In this document: positions 12,068 through 21,943 of the stretch, one piece after another | Position numbering within the stretch: position 1 is the stretch's first letter | Layout of the letters: every line of letters begins with the position of its first letter | Assembly: GCF_014931395.1 (NCBI RefSeq) | Contig: NZ_CP063120.1 | Location: forward strand, 417,501 to 481,500 | DNA length: 64,000 bases | Direction: 5' to 3' | From: Haemophilus parainfluenzae | GTDB lineage: Bacteria > Pseudomonadota > Gammaproteobacteria > Enterobacterales > Pasteurellaceae | Notes under the pieces: model-generated | Seen by the model: only the letters and a program-made list of their open reading frames with translations | Database searches by the model: none | Told to the model about the DNA's origin: nothing | Position numbers and translations under genes: made by a program

Positions 12068-12109
12068 AAAGTGCGGTCAGAATTTAAGAGATTTTCTAAC
12101 CGCACTTTT
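12068..12109. terminator. Bidirectional uptake-sequence terminator between dusA and ribB
   Basis: AAAGTGCGGT (12068) and ACCGCACTTTT (to 12109) are inverted with a 21-base loop. A T-run follows in the plus direction and an A-run precedes it, so it could serve both convergent genes. Confidence 0.7.
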
Positions 12110-12126
12110 GTTTTCTGAGTATTTAA

Positions 12127-12774
12127 TTAGCAATGATGTTTTTGGCGATACGCTACTAAATCTTCAATTGTTAATACTACATAACCAAATTTTTTCGCAA
12201 ATTCGATAATTTCTGGTGCGCGAGCCATAGTGCCATCATCATTTGTGATTTCACAAATCACACCCGCTGGTTTAAAACCACTTAAACGCGCTAAATCAAC
12301 GGACGCTTCAGTATGACCGCGACGCGTTAAAACACCACCTTCTGCCGCACGTAATGGGAAAACATGTCCTGGACGGTGAAGATCTGCCGGTTTCGCCTGA
12401 TCTGCAATCGCCGCTTTGATTGTGGTGACACGATCTTGTGCCGATACACCTGTTGACACACCTTCTGCCGCTTCAATCGTCACGGTAAACGCGGTTTTAT
12501 TCACGCTATTGTTATGCTCAACCATAGGTGGCAAATCAAGCTGTTTACATTGTTCATCGGTGATACATAAACACACAATACCGCTACCATAACGAATAAG
12601 TTTTGCCATTTGTTCTGGCGTAATGGTTTCTGCAGGGAAAATTAAATCGCCTTCATTTTCGCGATCTTCATCATCCAATACCAATACGCCATTGCCTTGT
12701 TTGAATGCATTCAATGCGTTAATCACCCGTTCTTCTCCGGTCGCACCAAATGCAGATAAAATTGACTGATTCAT
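12127..12774 (-). CDS. ribB: 3,4-dihydroxy-2-butanone-4-phosphate synthase
   Basis: A 215-aa RibB that converts ribulose 5-phosphate to the four-carbon precursor of riboflavin. The active-site loop [13 protein letters not shown] is at about residues 37-49 and [14 protein letters not shown] near 153. It lacks a fused GTP cyclohydrolase II domain, so it is the monofunctional type. I start at ATG 12774 ([10 protein letters not shown]), 8 bases after AAGGAAA; a longer frame to 12858 runs back through the leader and is not family-like. The leader carries an FMN riboswitch. Confidence 0.97.
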   Translation of the reverse strand: MNQSILSAFGATGEERVINALNAFKQGNGVLVLDDEDRENEGDLIFPAETITPEQMAKLIRYGSGIVCLCITDEQCKQLDLPPMVEHNNSVNKTAFTVTIEAAEGVSTGVSAQDRVTTIKAAIADQAKPADLHRPGHVFPLRAAEGGVLTRRGHTEASVDLARLSGFKPAGVICEITNDDGTMARAPEIIEFAKKFGYVVLTIEDLVAYRQKHHC

Positions 12775-12840
12775 CGTAATTTCCTTTGTTGTTACGTTAA
12801 AATTAACCAGAATCAGGGCTGAGAAATGCAAATAAATAGG

Positions 12841-12863
12841 ACGGAATTGGGAACCCAATCCGT
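12841..12863 (-). promoter_or_regulatory. Leader hairpin between FMN riboswitch and ribB
   Basis: Just after the riboswitch aptamer the minus strand has ACGGATTGGG facing CCCAATTCCGT, a stem with one bulged T. No U-tract follows, so it may belong to a translational expression platform rather than an intrinsic terminator. Confidence 0.5.
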
Positions 12864-12866
12864 TTT

Positions 12867-13033
12867 ATTCTCTTTCATCCAGACTATACTGTCGGCTTTG
12901 GAATTTCACCAAATCTGCTAACCTTAAAAGGACAAAGCGAAACAATTTTGTAAAACGCAATCAAAATTGACCGCACTTTTAAGTGCTCGTGGGCTGTCAC
13001 CACCGGTAGGGAATTTCACCCTGCCCTGAGAAT
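12867..13033 (-). ncRNA. FMN riboswitch (RFN element) controlling ribB
   Basis: Read on the minus strand, P1 is closed by ATTCTC (13033-13028) with GAGAAT (12872-12867). Conserved core blocks follow in order: AGGGCAGGGTGAAATTCCC, TACCGGTGGT, AGCCCACGAGC, then GGTGAAATTCCAAAGCCGACAGT and GTCTGGATGAAAGAG. This matches the RFN consensus that binds FMN and shuts off riboflavin synthesis genes. The variable arm between AGCCCACGAGC and the next conserved block contains a complete uptake sequence (12970-12978). Confidence 0.96.
12970..12978 (-). repeat. DNA uptake sequence inside the riboswitch variable arm
   Basis: AAGTGCGGT on the minus strand with AAA before it and CAATTTTGA after, i.e. the extended uptake motif. 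It lies in the poorly conserved arm of the FMN aptamer, where length and sequence vary between species. Confidence 0.9.
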
Positions 13034-13042
13034 GCAGGTCGT

Positions 13043-13048
13043 AGTATA
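13043..13048 (-). promoter_or_regulatory. Possible -10 of the ribB transcript
   Basis: TATACT on the minus strand lies about 10 bases before the riboswitch P1. The -35 region is only a T-rich stretch, so the assignment is tentative. Confidence 0.45.
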
Positions 13049-13119
13049 ACGCAAAATGTTGCGGTAAAAAATCATTCAATGAAAAATGTTTTTATTTGCA
13101 CAAAGATTGCATAAAATAG

Positions 13120-14274
<1,155 letters not shown>

Positions 14275-14275
14275 C

Positions 14276-14956
14276 ATGATTTTATTCGCAGGCGATCCGC
14301 ACGGAAGTTATGAACATCTTTATCCTTTCGTGCAAGAAAATGGCAACGTTGCCCTGATTATTTTGGGCGACTTGCAACTCTCTTCGCCTGATGAATTAGA
14401 TAAACTCGCAAAATATTGTGATATTTGGTTTATTCACGGTAATCATGACAGCAAAACCGTCGCCGCATTTGAGGCGATTTGGGGTACACATTGGAAATTG
14501 CGTAATTTGCATAATCGTGTTGTTGAAATTCAAGGGCAGCGCATTGCCGGATTAGGCGGTGTATTCCGAGGACAAATCTGGATGCCACCAAACAAGCCAA
14601 TGTATTTTGATCCCATCCACTATTGCCAATATAGTCCACAAGAAAAAATTTGGCGTGGCGGTGTTCCATTGCGTCATCGCACGTCTATTTTCCCTTCTGA
14701 TATCGAAGCCATTGAAAACGAGCAAGCCGATATTTTAATTTGCCATGAAGCGCCTAAACCCCATCCAATGGGATTTCGTGTGATTAATCAACTCGCAGAA
14801 AAATTAGGGGTAAGACACGTTTTCCATGGGCATCACCACGATAACGTCGAATACAAGACAAATTTCCCTTATAAAATCACGAATGTTGGTTTTAGAAGTA
14901 TCACAGACATAAAAGGAAATTATTTATTAAAAACTATTGATGACCGAGAAAAATAA
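14276..14956 (+). CDS. Calcineurin-like metallophosphoesterase
   Basis: A 226-aa cytoplasmic protein of the binuclear metallophosphoesterase superfamily. The metal ligands appear in order: GDPHG near the N-terminus (residues 6-10), LGDLQ (about 31), GNHD (about 54-57), CHEA (about 157), and GHHH (about 181). Substrate unknown. Its ATG is one base after the nadR stop, so the two are cotranscribed; a role in nucleotide or cofactor turnover is possible but only inferred from context. No signal peptide. Confidence 0.85.
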   Translation: MILFAGDPHGSYEHLYPFVQENGNVALIILGDLQLSSPDELDKLAKYCDIWFIHGNHDSKTVAAFEAIWGTHWKLRNLHNRVVEIQGQRIAGLGGVFRGQIWMPPNKPMYFDPIHYCQYSPQEKIWRGGVPLRHRTSIFPSDIEAIENEQADILICHEAPKPHPMGFRVINQLAEKLGVRHVFHGHHHDNVEYKTNFPYKITNVGFRSITDIKGNYLLKTIDDREK

Positions 14957-15009
14957 CTGAATTAGTAGTTAATTGTTTTTGATAAAAAGAAAAGTTTGAA
15001 GAGAAAAGA

Positions 15010-15086
15010 TGGCGCACCCGAAAGGATTCGAACCTTTGACCGCTCGGTTCGTAGCCGAGTACTCTATCCAGCTGAGCTACGGGTGC
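15010..15086 (-). tRNA. tRNA-Arg (anticodon ACG)
   Basis: A 77-base cloverleaf including encoded CCA. Acceptor GCACCCG pairs with CGGGTGC, discriminator G; anticodon stem CTCGG/CCGAG around loop CTACGAA, anticodon ACG (inosine-modified, reads CGN). The T-stem is AAAGG/CCTTT. It is the last of three tRNA genes read on the minus strand. Confidence 0.97.
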
Positions 15087-15139
15087 GTAGTGATGTTTTA
15101 TTATTCCTGACCATTCTAACTGATAGAGTCGATTTAAAA

Positions 15140-15216
15140 TGGCGCACCCGAGAGGATTCGAACCTCTGACCGCTCGGTTCGTAGCCGAGTACTCTATCCA
15201 GCTGAGCTACGGGTGC
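15140..15216 (-). tRNA. tRNA-Arg (anticodon ACG), second copy
   Basis: Identical to its neighbour except that one T-stem pair differs (AGAGG/CCTCT instead of AAAGG/CCTTT), a fully compensated change. CCA is encoded. 53 bases separate the two copies. Confidence 0.97.
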
Positions 15217-15240
15217 AGAATAAATAAAACTAACAACAAA

Positions 15241-15334
15241 TGGCGGTGAGAGAGGGATTCGAACCCTCGATGGAGTTTTTGACCCCATACTCCCTTAGCA
15301 GGGGAGCGCCTTCAGCCTACTCGGCCATCTCACC
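15241..15334 (-). tRNA. tRNA-Ser (anticodon GCT)
   Basis: A 94-base class II tRNA with encoded CCA. Acceptor GGTGAGA/TCTCACC, anticodon stem CTCCC/GGGAG around loop CTGCTAA (anticodon GCT, reads AGY), and a long variable arm typical of serine tRNAs. It is first in the tRNA operon. Confidence 0.97.
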
Positions 15335-15354
15335 ACATTCGGTGTGTGGGCGGT

Positions 15355-15382
15355 ATGATACGTTTTTTTGAAAATATGTCAA
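15355..15382 (-). promoter_or_regulatory. Promoter of the tRNA operon
   Basis: TTGACA (15382-15377), 16-base spacer, then TATCAT (15360-15355) on the minus strand, about 20 bases before tRNA-Ser. No other promoter is apparent between the three tRNA genes. Confidence 0.8.
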
Positions 15383-15438
15383 ATCATTTTTTGAAAAAGC
15401 GATGTTGGTTGCTTGATTTATCTACATTTTGCATAAAT

Positions 15439-15480
15439 AAAGTGCGGTTGAAAAAACAAATGAATTTCTTACCGCACTTT
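15439..15480 (-). terminator. Uptake-sequence terminator after rep
   Basis: AAAGTGCGGT and ACCGCACTTT are inverted with a 22-base loop, 8 bases past the rep stop on the minus strand. Confidence 0.65.
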
Positions 15481-15488
15481 AATCATCT

Positions 15489-17501
15489 CTAGCCTTTTAA
15501 AATTGCCCGTAAACGATCGAGCTGACTAGAAGTTTGTTGTTGCTTCTGCTCTGCCGTTAATTTTGGCTTATCTTTTTCCCATTGCACATCATCTTGTGGC
15601 AACTCTGCCAAGAAACGACTCGGCTCTGGACGAATTAACTCACCAAACTGACGCCGTTCACGACAAAGAGAAAAAGTCAGCGTTTGTTGCGCTCGCGTAA
15701 TACCCACATAAGCTAGGCGGCGTTCTTCTTCCACATTGTCTTCATCAATACTAGTTTGATGCGGTAAAATCCCCTCTTCCATACCGATTAAATACACATG
15801 AGGAAACTCTAAACCTTTAGAGGCATGCAGCGTCATCAATTGCACTTGATCGCTCTCGTCATCGTCTTCACCGCGTTCCATCATGTCGCGCAAGGTTAAA
15901 CGGGTAACCACTTGATTTAAAGTCATCGGCTCATTCACCTCATCGCCTTTGAGCATATCCTCTACCCAGCTAAATAAGGTTGCCACGTTTTTACTTTGCA
16001 TTTCGGCGGCTTTAGGGCTGGTGGCATACTCATACAAATATTCTTCGTAATGCAATGAGGAAAGCAAAGAACGCACAGCGGTTTCAGGATCGGAACGTAA
16101 ACTTTGATCGTTTAACTCCACAATCCAACGACCAAATTTTTGCAAGGCATCATAGGCTTTCGGTGTAACACGTTGCATCAGTTCAAACTCAAAAATCGCC
16201 TCAAATAAGCTGATATGTTTTTCCTGTGCCAACTCGCCTAGTTTTTGCAATGTTGCGGTACCTATTTCTCGTTTTGGTGTATTCACAATACGCAAGAAAG
16301 CCGCATCATCGTCTTGATTTACCACTAAACGCAAGTAGGCCATCATGTCCTTAATTTCAGCGCGGGAGAAAAAAGACGTCCCGCCAGAAATTTTGTACGG
16401 AATGCGGTTTTGCATCAGCACTTTTTCCAATAGACGAGATTGATGATTACCGCGATATAAAATCGCATAATCCTTAAATTTGGTTTTACGGCTAAAACGA
16501 TGAGCAATTAATTCTGCCACAATCCGTTCGGATTCATGCTCTTCATTTTTCGCTTCAATGACTTGCAGTTTTTCACCTTCGCCCAAGTTGGAAAAAAGCT
16601 TTTTGTCGAACACGTGTTCGTTGTTATCAATTAAAATGTTGGCACAATGCAAAATACGATGAGTGGAACGATAATTTTGTTCTAATTTGATGACTTGCAA
16701 ACGCGGAAAATCATCACGTAAGCGCACCATATTTTGCGGTCGAGCACCTCGCCAAGAATAAATGGACTGGTCGTCATCACCCACTACGGTAAAACAAGCT
16801 CTCTCACCAACGAGTAATTTGATGAGTTCATATTGGCTAGTATTGGTATCTTGATATTCATCCACCAACAAATAGCGGATTTTCTCCTGCCATTTTGACC
16901 GCACTTCTTCGTTCTGTTTGAAGAGTAAGGTCGGCAACATAATCAAATCATCAAAATCCAATGCATTATAAGCACGGATTTGTGTTGCATAACGCTCATA
17001 ACATTTTGCAAAGGTTTGATATTTGGCATCTTTCGCTAAGGCATAAGCCTGTTTTGGCGAAACCAAATCATTCTTCCAGTTGGAAATAACGGAAATTAAT
17101 TCACGCAGTAAGTCTTTATCTTCCTGCAGCACATCTGCCGTCATTTCTTTTAGTAAGGCAAGTTGATCGTGCTCATCAAACAAGGTCATATTCGATTTAA
17201 AGCCTAAAGCTTTATATTCTCGTTTGATAATATCAAAACCTAAGGTATGGAAAGTGGAAACAATCAATCCTTTGGATTTTTCTTTACCAATGGAATGGGC
17301 TACACGCTCTTTCATTTCACGAGCCGCTTTGTTGGTAAAGGTCACAGCAGCGATCTGTTTAGGCAAATAACCACAGTGTTCAATCAAATGAGCAATCTTA
17401 TTGATGATCACGCGAGTTTTGCCCGAACCAGCGCCTGCCAGCACCAAGCAAGGCCCGCTGACATATTCGACAGCCTGTTGTTGTTGAGGATTGAGTTTCA
17501 T
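15489..17501 (-). CDS. rep: ATP-dependent DNA helicase Rep
   Basis: A 670-aa superfamily 1A 3'-5' helicase that clears proteins ahead of the replication fork. Motif I GAGSGKT is at residues 22-28, followed by VDEYQDTN (motif II, about 213), [13 protein letters not shown] (motif III), LEQNYRS (motif IV), [10 protein letters not shown] (motif V), and [13 protein letters not shown] (motif VI). Length and the lack of a long UvrD-type tail favour Rep over UvrD. It lies just after coaD and the small lipoprotein, as in H. influenzae. An uptake core overlaps codons at 16898-16906. Confidence 0.95.
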   Translation of the reverse strand: MKLNPQQQQAVEYVSGPCLVLAGAGSGKTRVIINKIAHLIEHCGYLPKQIAAVTFTNKAAREMKERVAHSIGKEKSKGLIVSTFHTLGFDIIKREYKALGFKSNMTLFDEHDQLALLKEMTADVLQEDKDLLRELISVISNWKNDLVSPKQAYALAKDAKYQTFAKCYERYATQIRAYNALDFDDLIMLPTLLFKQNEEVRSKWQEKIRYLLVDEYQDTNTSQYELIKLLVGERACFTVVGDDDQSIYSWRGARPQNMVRLRDDFPRLQVIKLEQNYRSTHRILHCANILIDNNEHVFDKKLFSNLGEGEKLQVIEAKNEEHESERIVAELIAHRFSRKTKFKDYAILYRGNHQSRLLEKVLMQNRIPYKISGGTSFFSRAEIKDMMAYLRLVVNQDDDAAFLRIVNTPKREIGTATLQKLGELAQEKHISLFEAIFEFELMQRVTPKAYDALQKFGRWIVELNDQSLRSDPETAVRSLLSSLHYEEYLYEYATSPKAAEMQSKNVATLFSWVEDMLKGDEVNEPMTLNQVVTRLTLRDMMERGEDDDESDQVQLMTLHASKGLEFPHVYLIGMEEGILPHQTSIDEDNVEEERRLAYVGITRAQQTLTFSLCRERRQFGELIRPEPSRFLAELPQDDVQWEKDKPKLTAEQKQQQTSSQLDRLRAILKG

Positions 17502-17514
17502 ATCTTAATGCAAA

Positions 17515-17727
17515 TTAATTTGACCACGCATAAGGCAATAATGCGGTATCTAATAAAAATGACAGTGGCAAATCTAAAATAGGTAAGCCCCATTTTTGTG
17601 CCATCTCTAAATCATAAGCCGCACCCGCGTAAGGTGTGTATTTCTCCGATGGATCAATTAATTTCACCACTGTACCACAACCGGTTAACACTAAAAGTGC
17701 GGTTAAAATTAGAAGTGTTTTTTTCAT
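17515..17727 (-). CDS. Small YceK-like lipoprotein
   Basis: A 70-aa lipoprotein with lipobox LTGC, so the lipidated Cys is near residue 17. The mature peptide resembles the YceK/DUF1375 group ([12 protein letters not shown], then a hydrophobic [14 protein letters not shown] segment). Function unknown. Its ATG overlaps the coaD stop (ATGA), implying translational coupling. An uptake core at 17695-17703 encodes the LTAL of the signal peptide. Confidence 0.8.
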   Translation of the reverse strand: MKKTLLILTALLVLTGCGTVVKLIDPSEKYTPYAGAAYDLEMAQKWGLPILDLPLSFLLDTALLPYAWSN

Positions 17728-18200
17728 TCACGACGTGCTTTTAAGGCTAAATAAACGGCTTCCGGCACCAGTTCTTTCACATCGCCATGGTGCAAATAAA
17801 TTTCTCGTACAATCGTGGAAGACACAAACGCCCATTTTTCTGTTGGTGGGAAAAACAAACTATCCACACCATCGGTTAATAAACGGTTTAACGCAGCCAG
17901 TTGTAATTCATATTCGAAGTCCGTCGTTGTACGCACACCACGAATAATCGCAGTAATTTTTTTAGCTTTAATTTCATTTGCGAGTAAATCAGAGAATCCA
18001 AATACTTCCACATTGGGTAAATGAGCGACCGATTGACGCACCAGTTCAACGCGTTCTTCCAATGAGAACAATGGCTTTTTGCTTGGACTATTCGCCACCG
18101 CGACAAAAACTTTTGGGAAAATGACCGCACTTCGCGCAATGATATCTAAATGCCCGTTGGTAATTGGATCAAACGTGCCGGGGTAAATTACGCTTGTCAT
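17724..18200 (-). CDS. coaD: Phosphopantetheine adenylyltransferase
   Basis: A 158-aa enzyme for the penultimate step of coenzyme A synthesis, transferring AMP from ATP to 4'-phosphopantetheine. The nucleotidyltransferase motif [12 protein letters not shown] (T/HxGH at residues about 15-18) is N-terminal, and VSSTIVREI with the [10 protein letters not shown] segment is C-terminal. It overlaps waaA upstream and the small lipoprotein downstream by four bases each (ATGA), so the three form a coupled unit. An uptake core lies at 18124-18132. Confidence 0.97.
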   Translation of the reverse strand: MTSVIYPGTFDPITNGHLDIIARSAVIFPKVFVAVANSPSKKPLFSLEERVELVRQSVAHLPNVEVFGFSDLLANEIKAKKITAIIRGVRTTTDFEYELQLAALNRLLTDGVDSLFFPPTEKWAFVSSTIVREIYLHHGDVKELVPEAVYLALKARRE

Positions 18201-19492
18201 TTACTGTTCTCCGAAATATTGGTTAAATAAGGATGAAGCAAATCTAAAAGTCGCTGTAATGCGCCACGATTTTCAATTAACACCTCATAGCCTGCATTGC
18301 CTAAACGCTGACGCGCGTCTTTTGAATTCAATAACTTATCAATAATCTCTGCCAATGCTTTTTCTGTTGAGTTGATTTGCAATACACCTTGTACCTCTAG
18401 CAACGAAGTAAAGACTTCAGGGAAATTGAAAGTATACTTTCCGCTCACAACGGGTAATTTAAACGCCAAAGGCTCGAGCGGATTATGTCCCCCATGTTTG
18501 ACCAAACTTCCGCCTACAAACGCAATATCAGAAATACCATACATCAACATCAATTCACCCATGGTATCACCCAGAATCACTTGGGTATTCTCTGAAGGAA
18601 TCTCACCCGTTGAACGGCGGATAAAGTTAAAGTTGGCTTTTTCAATTAAATCTGCCACAGGATTAAAACGCTCAGGATGGCGAGGCACCAGCAATAACAA
18701 TAAGTTTGGATGTTTTTTTAGTAACAAATGATGCGCTTGTAAAATAAGCTCTTCTTCCCCTTCATGGGTGCTTGCCGCAATCCAAATCTGACGGTCTTTC
18801 GCCCAGCTCTCATGAAGTGTTGCAATGTCTTTGAGTAACTCGTCACTGACTACAAGATCATATTTAATATTGCCAGTTAATTGTAGACGATCTTTCTCAT
18901 AACCTAACTCTAGATAACGCTTTCCACTGATACTATCTTGTGGTGCAATCAAGCTGATTTGAGAGAACATTCTTTGTAGGCGTTTTTTCACCTTGCCATA
19001 ACGTCTGGCTGAACGCGCAGAAAGACGAGCATTCGCCACAATGAAAGGAATATGTCGATGATCCAAACAATCAATCAAATTTGGCCAAAGTTCCGTTTCA
19101 ATCACAATGAATACTTTAGGCTGAATAAAATCAATAAAACGATTGATGACACAAGGTAAATCGTAAGGCAAATAACAATGCGTCACACTATCCCCGAATG
19201 CAGCTTTTACACGCTCAGAACCTGTTGGTGTAACCGTTGTAAACGTAATTGGTAAATGTGGATATTCCTTCTGAATACGTTTTACTAGCGGTGTAGCGGC
19301 AATCACTTCACCGACTGATGCGGCATGAATGACGATCCCATCTTGCACAGGCTTAGCAAGAGTCGCATAAATACCATATCGCTCGCCTAGACGCTTACGA
19401 TAATTCGGCGCCTTGAGACTTCGTAGCAACATGAAGAACAGGACAAAAGGCTGAATCAAGTACATCAAGCAGGTATAAAAAAAACGCCACAT
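18197..19492 (-). CDS. waaA: Kdo transferase WaaA
   Basis: A 431-aa inner-membrane-anchored CMP-Kdo:lipid A transferase. It has an N-terminal hydrophobic anchor (about residues 5-25), HAASVGEV near residue 56, the GT-B fold with VIETELWPN in the middle, and [15 protein letters not shown] for CMP binding near residue 310. Haemophilus WaaA is monofunctional in adding one Kdo that is then phosphorylated by KdkA; the number of residues added here cannot be read from sequence. It is the first gene of waaA-coaD-lipoprotein and is divergent from lgtF. Confidence 0.96.
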   Translation of the reverse strand: MWRFFYTCLMYLIQPFVLFFMLLRSLKAPNYRKRLGERYGIYATLAKPVQDGIVIHAASVGEVIAATPLVKRIQKEYPHLPITFTTVTPTGSERVKAAFGDSVTHCYLPYDLPCVINRFIDFIQPKVFIVIETELWPNLIDCLDHRHIPFIVANARLSARSARRYGKVKKRLQRMFSQISLIAPQDSISGKRYLELGYEKDRLQLTGNIKYDLVVSDELLKDIATLHESWAKDRQIWIAASTHEGEEELILQAHHLLLKKHPNLLLLLVPRHPERFNPVADLIEKANFNFIRRSTGEIPSENTQVILGDTMGELMLMYGISDIAFVGGSLVKHGGHNPLEPLAFKLPVVSGKYTFNFPEVFTSLLEVQGVLQINSTEKALAEIIDKLLNSKDARQRLGNAGYEVLIENRGALQRLLDLLHPYLTNISENSK

Positions 19493-19553
19493 AAAATAAA
19501 TTCGGTTATACTTACAAAAATTTCGGCTAGTATAGCAAAAAAAGGATCAAAAT

Positions 19554-20312
19554 ATGCCAACAATTAGCGTTGCCATGATTGTCAAAAATGAAGCGGCAGA
19601 TCTCGCTCAATGTCTCGATACGGTAAAAGATTGGGTAGATGAAATCATTATCGTCGATTCAGGCAGTACTGATAATACCCAAGAAATCGCGGAACAATAT
19701 GGTGCAAAATTTTATTCGCATCCTGATTGGCCAGGCTTTGGCAAACAACGCCAACGTGCACAACAATATGTCACCAGTGATTATGTTTTGTGGTTAGATG
19801 CCGATGAACGCGTCACTCCGAAACTTCGTGAATCCATTCAACAAGCGGTTCAACAAGATACGCCAAATACGGTTTATGATATTCCTCGTGTGAGTGAAGT
19901 GTTTGGGCGCGAAATTCGCCATTCAGGTTGGTATCCGGATTATGTGGTGCGTTTATATCGCACAAATTATGCGGGATATAACGATTCTCTGGTACATGAA
20001 AAAGTGGTTTATCCTGAAAACACGAAAGTACAGAAATTAACTGGCGATCTGGAGCATTTCACCTATAAAAGCATTCATCACTATTTGGTGAAATCTGCAG
20101 GCTACGCCAAAGCTTGGGCTGACCAACGCCAAGCCAAAGGGAAAAAAGCAACGTTATGGCAAGGTATTAGTCATGCGATTAGCTGCTTTGTCAAAATGTA
20201 CATTTTAAAAGCCGGTTTCTTAGATGGAAAACAAGGTTTTCTGCTTGCGGTACTTTCGGCCCACTCTACTTTTGTGAAGTATGCTGATTTGTGGGAGAGA
20301 GAGCAGAAATAA
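19554..20312 (+). CDS. lgtF: Lipooligosaccharide family 2 glycosyltransferase (LgtF/WaaE type)
   Basis: A 252-aa GT-A glycosyltransferase. It opens [18 protein letters not shown], has DSGSTDNTQ around residue 37, and the metal-binding DxD as LWLDADERV (about residue 83). The H. influenzae protein in the same place beside waaA adds the first glucose to heptose I of the LOS core; I infer the same role. No hydrophobic anchor beyond a short C-terminal segment. It is monocistronic and ends at a bidirectional terminator. Confidence 0.88.
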   Translation: MPTISVAMIVKNEAADLAQCLDTVKDWVDEIIIVDSGSTDNTQEIAEQYGAKFYSHPDWPGFGKQRQRAQQYVTSDYVLWLDADERVTPKLRESIQQAVQQDTPNTVYDIPRVSEVFGREIRHSGWYPDYVVRLYRTNYAGYNDSLVHEKVVYPENTKVQKLTGDLEHFTYKSIHHYLVKSAGYAKAWADQRQAKGKKATLWQGISHAISCFVKMYILKAGFLDGKQGFLLAVLSAHSTFVKYADLWEREQK

Positions 20313-20337
20313 ATTATTTCAAATATTGTTGAATAAT

Positions 20338-20372
20338 AAAAAAGTTGGATTCCTTTGAAATCCAACTTTTTT
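20338..20372. terminator. Bidirectional terminator between lgtF and slam
   Basis: An A-run, then AAGTTGGATT, a short loop, AATCCAACTT and a T-run: a symmetrical stem with U-tracts in both directions, placed between convergent genes. Confidence 0.9.
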
Positions 20373-20376
20373 ACAT

Positions 20377-21873
20377 TTAGAAACTTTTACCCACTTCGAT
20401 AAAGACTTGGTTTTTATCGTATGAATAAATCGCCATATTACTTTTCGTTTTACTATATGACCAGGTTACTTTTGGTGTAAAACCAGCATAGTGGAATTGT
20501 TTATGCCAAAGGGAAACCGAAGCACTATATTCATTATTACGTTGTTTTATACCAACAAATGATTGTTCAAGATAATGACGTTTTGCATAGCCAAGTGTTG
20601 TGCTGGTTGTAATACCGAGTGGCCACTCTTGTCCCCAAGTTAAACGGGTACCAATTCGATTGTAAGCATTTGATCTGTCAGCCGCATATTTCTTTGTCAA
20701 GTCTAATGAAATTGACCAGAATTGGGTTGAGCTAGGAATAAACATCAATGAATTCGTTAAAGAGTGCACTGCACCATTATAATTTCGTTTATCGATCTCT
20801 TTTCTATAACGTTCATAACCAAAGTTATAAAGTGCAGAATATTTAAAGTTTTGGTTTAGCCAATACCCTGCTGATAAGCTCGCACCATAAGTATCGGTGT
20901 ATTGTTTTAAGCTATCGCCACCATTTAAACCACCACCATACCAACGCTTGTTAATATATGGTGTCACTTGCACATTAAAACGTGCATCAGAATAACCGTA
21001 GCCTAAACCAACATGACCGATAACATCATTATATTTTTTATTATCCCAATAATATCTGGAACTCATACTGCTATCAAAAGCAATATATTTGCCGTTAGAT
21101 AAACTCCAACGTTTATCCGCTCCAATAGACAAACCAAGACCTTTACCTGTTTGACGAGGGGTATTATAGGTTACCTCACCACTACCAACAGCCATTTTGG
21201 TTCCCTGTTTCGCAGAATTTGCTAGATTTTTATCATTTAAAAAAGTTGTTGAGAAAGAGAAATTCCAGTTTTCTTTGCTATCAATCACTTCGATAAATTT
21301 ATCAAATACTGCAACATCTTGAGCGTTTTGAGTCGAAGCACGAAGTCTTTCAAACTGTGTTTTAGCTGCTTCGTATTCTTGGTTATAGAATAATGTTTCA
21401 GCAAGTTGATAGCGAATAAAATTATTTTCAGGGAAATCAGAAATGAGTTTACGGTATGAGGCAACAGATTTATTCAAATCCTCTTCTCTTTCAAGGATCG
21501 CCTTTGCCCAATCAATTAAAGAACGATCGGCATTCGGAACAGATTCATAAATTTGGATATAAACAGGAAGAACCGCTTTATTTGGATTAACCAGCGCTTC
21601 TAAAAATAAACGTTCTAACAGAGCTGGGTTTTCAGCCAACTGTTTTCCAGTAAATCTCGCAACACTATTACCTTGATTTTCTTGCGCCATCGTACTTTGT
21701 TCAGATAAACGCTGTTTTCTTAACAAGTCTTCTTTTAGATTTTTTTGGTTAATATTTGGCATGCTCGCTTCATTTTGCAATGGGTCTCTTTCCTGTACAG
21801 GCGCGGGAGACGTTTGAGCATAAGTCGGTAATGCAATACTTGCAAGAGTGAGTAATAATGTTGATTTTTTCAT
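20377..21873 (-). CDS. Slam-family surface lipoprotein translocator
   Basis: A 498-aa outer-membrane protein of the Slam/DUF560 family, which moves lipoproteins to the outer leaflet. Residues 1-19 are a signal peptide ending TYA. Residues about 60-200 are helical with tetratricopeptide-like repeats (SVASYRKLISDFPENNFI, QEYEAAKTQFERL). From about residue 205 the sequence alternates polar and aromatic residues as a C-terminal beta-barrel, ending in Phe (VGKSF). It lies downstream of a lipoprotein gene with a TbpB-like domain, its probable client. A strong terminator separates the two. Confidence 0.88.
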   Translation of the reverse strand: MKKSTLLLTLASIALPTYAQTSPAPVQERDPLQNEASMPNINQKNLKEDLLRKQRLSEQSTMAQENQGNSVARFTGKQLAENPALLERLFLEALVNPNKAVLPVYIQIYESVPNADRSLIDWAKAILEREEDLNKSVASYRKLISDFPENNFIRYQLAETLFYNQEYEAAKTQFERLRASTQNAQDVAVFDKFIEVIDSKENWNFSFSTTFLNDKNLANSAKQGTKMAVGSGEVTYNTPRQTGKGLGLSIGADKRWSLSNGKYIAFDSSMSSRYYWDNKKYNDVIGHVGLGYGYSDARFNVQVTPYINKRWYGGGLNGGDSLKQYTDTYGASLSAGYWLNQNFKYSALYNFGYERYRKEIDKRNYNGAVHSLTNSLMFIPSSTQFWSISLDLTKKYAADRSNAYNRIGTRLTWGQEWPLGITTSTTLGYAKRHYLEQSFVGIKQRNNEYSASVSLWHKQFHYAGFTPKVTWSYSKTKSNMAIYSYDKNQVFIEVGKSF

Positions 21874-21888
21874 AAGCCCTCAACGATA

Positions 21889-21917
21889 GAAAAAAACAGC
21901 CCATTTTCATGGGCTGT
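21889..21917 (-). terminator. Intrinsic terminator between lipoprotein gene and slam
   Basis: ACAGCCCAT, loop GAAA, ATGGGCTGT, then a T-run on the minus strand. It lies 27 bases after the lipoprotein stop and 16 bases before the slam ATG. Confidence 0.9.
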
Positions 21918-21943
21918 CTGAATATTAAATATAACTCAAAAAA

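Noticed and set aside
15064..15288. Open frame across the tRNA genes
   Set aside because: It lies over three well-formed tRNA genes; translation of tRNA sequence is not a gene.
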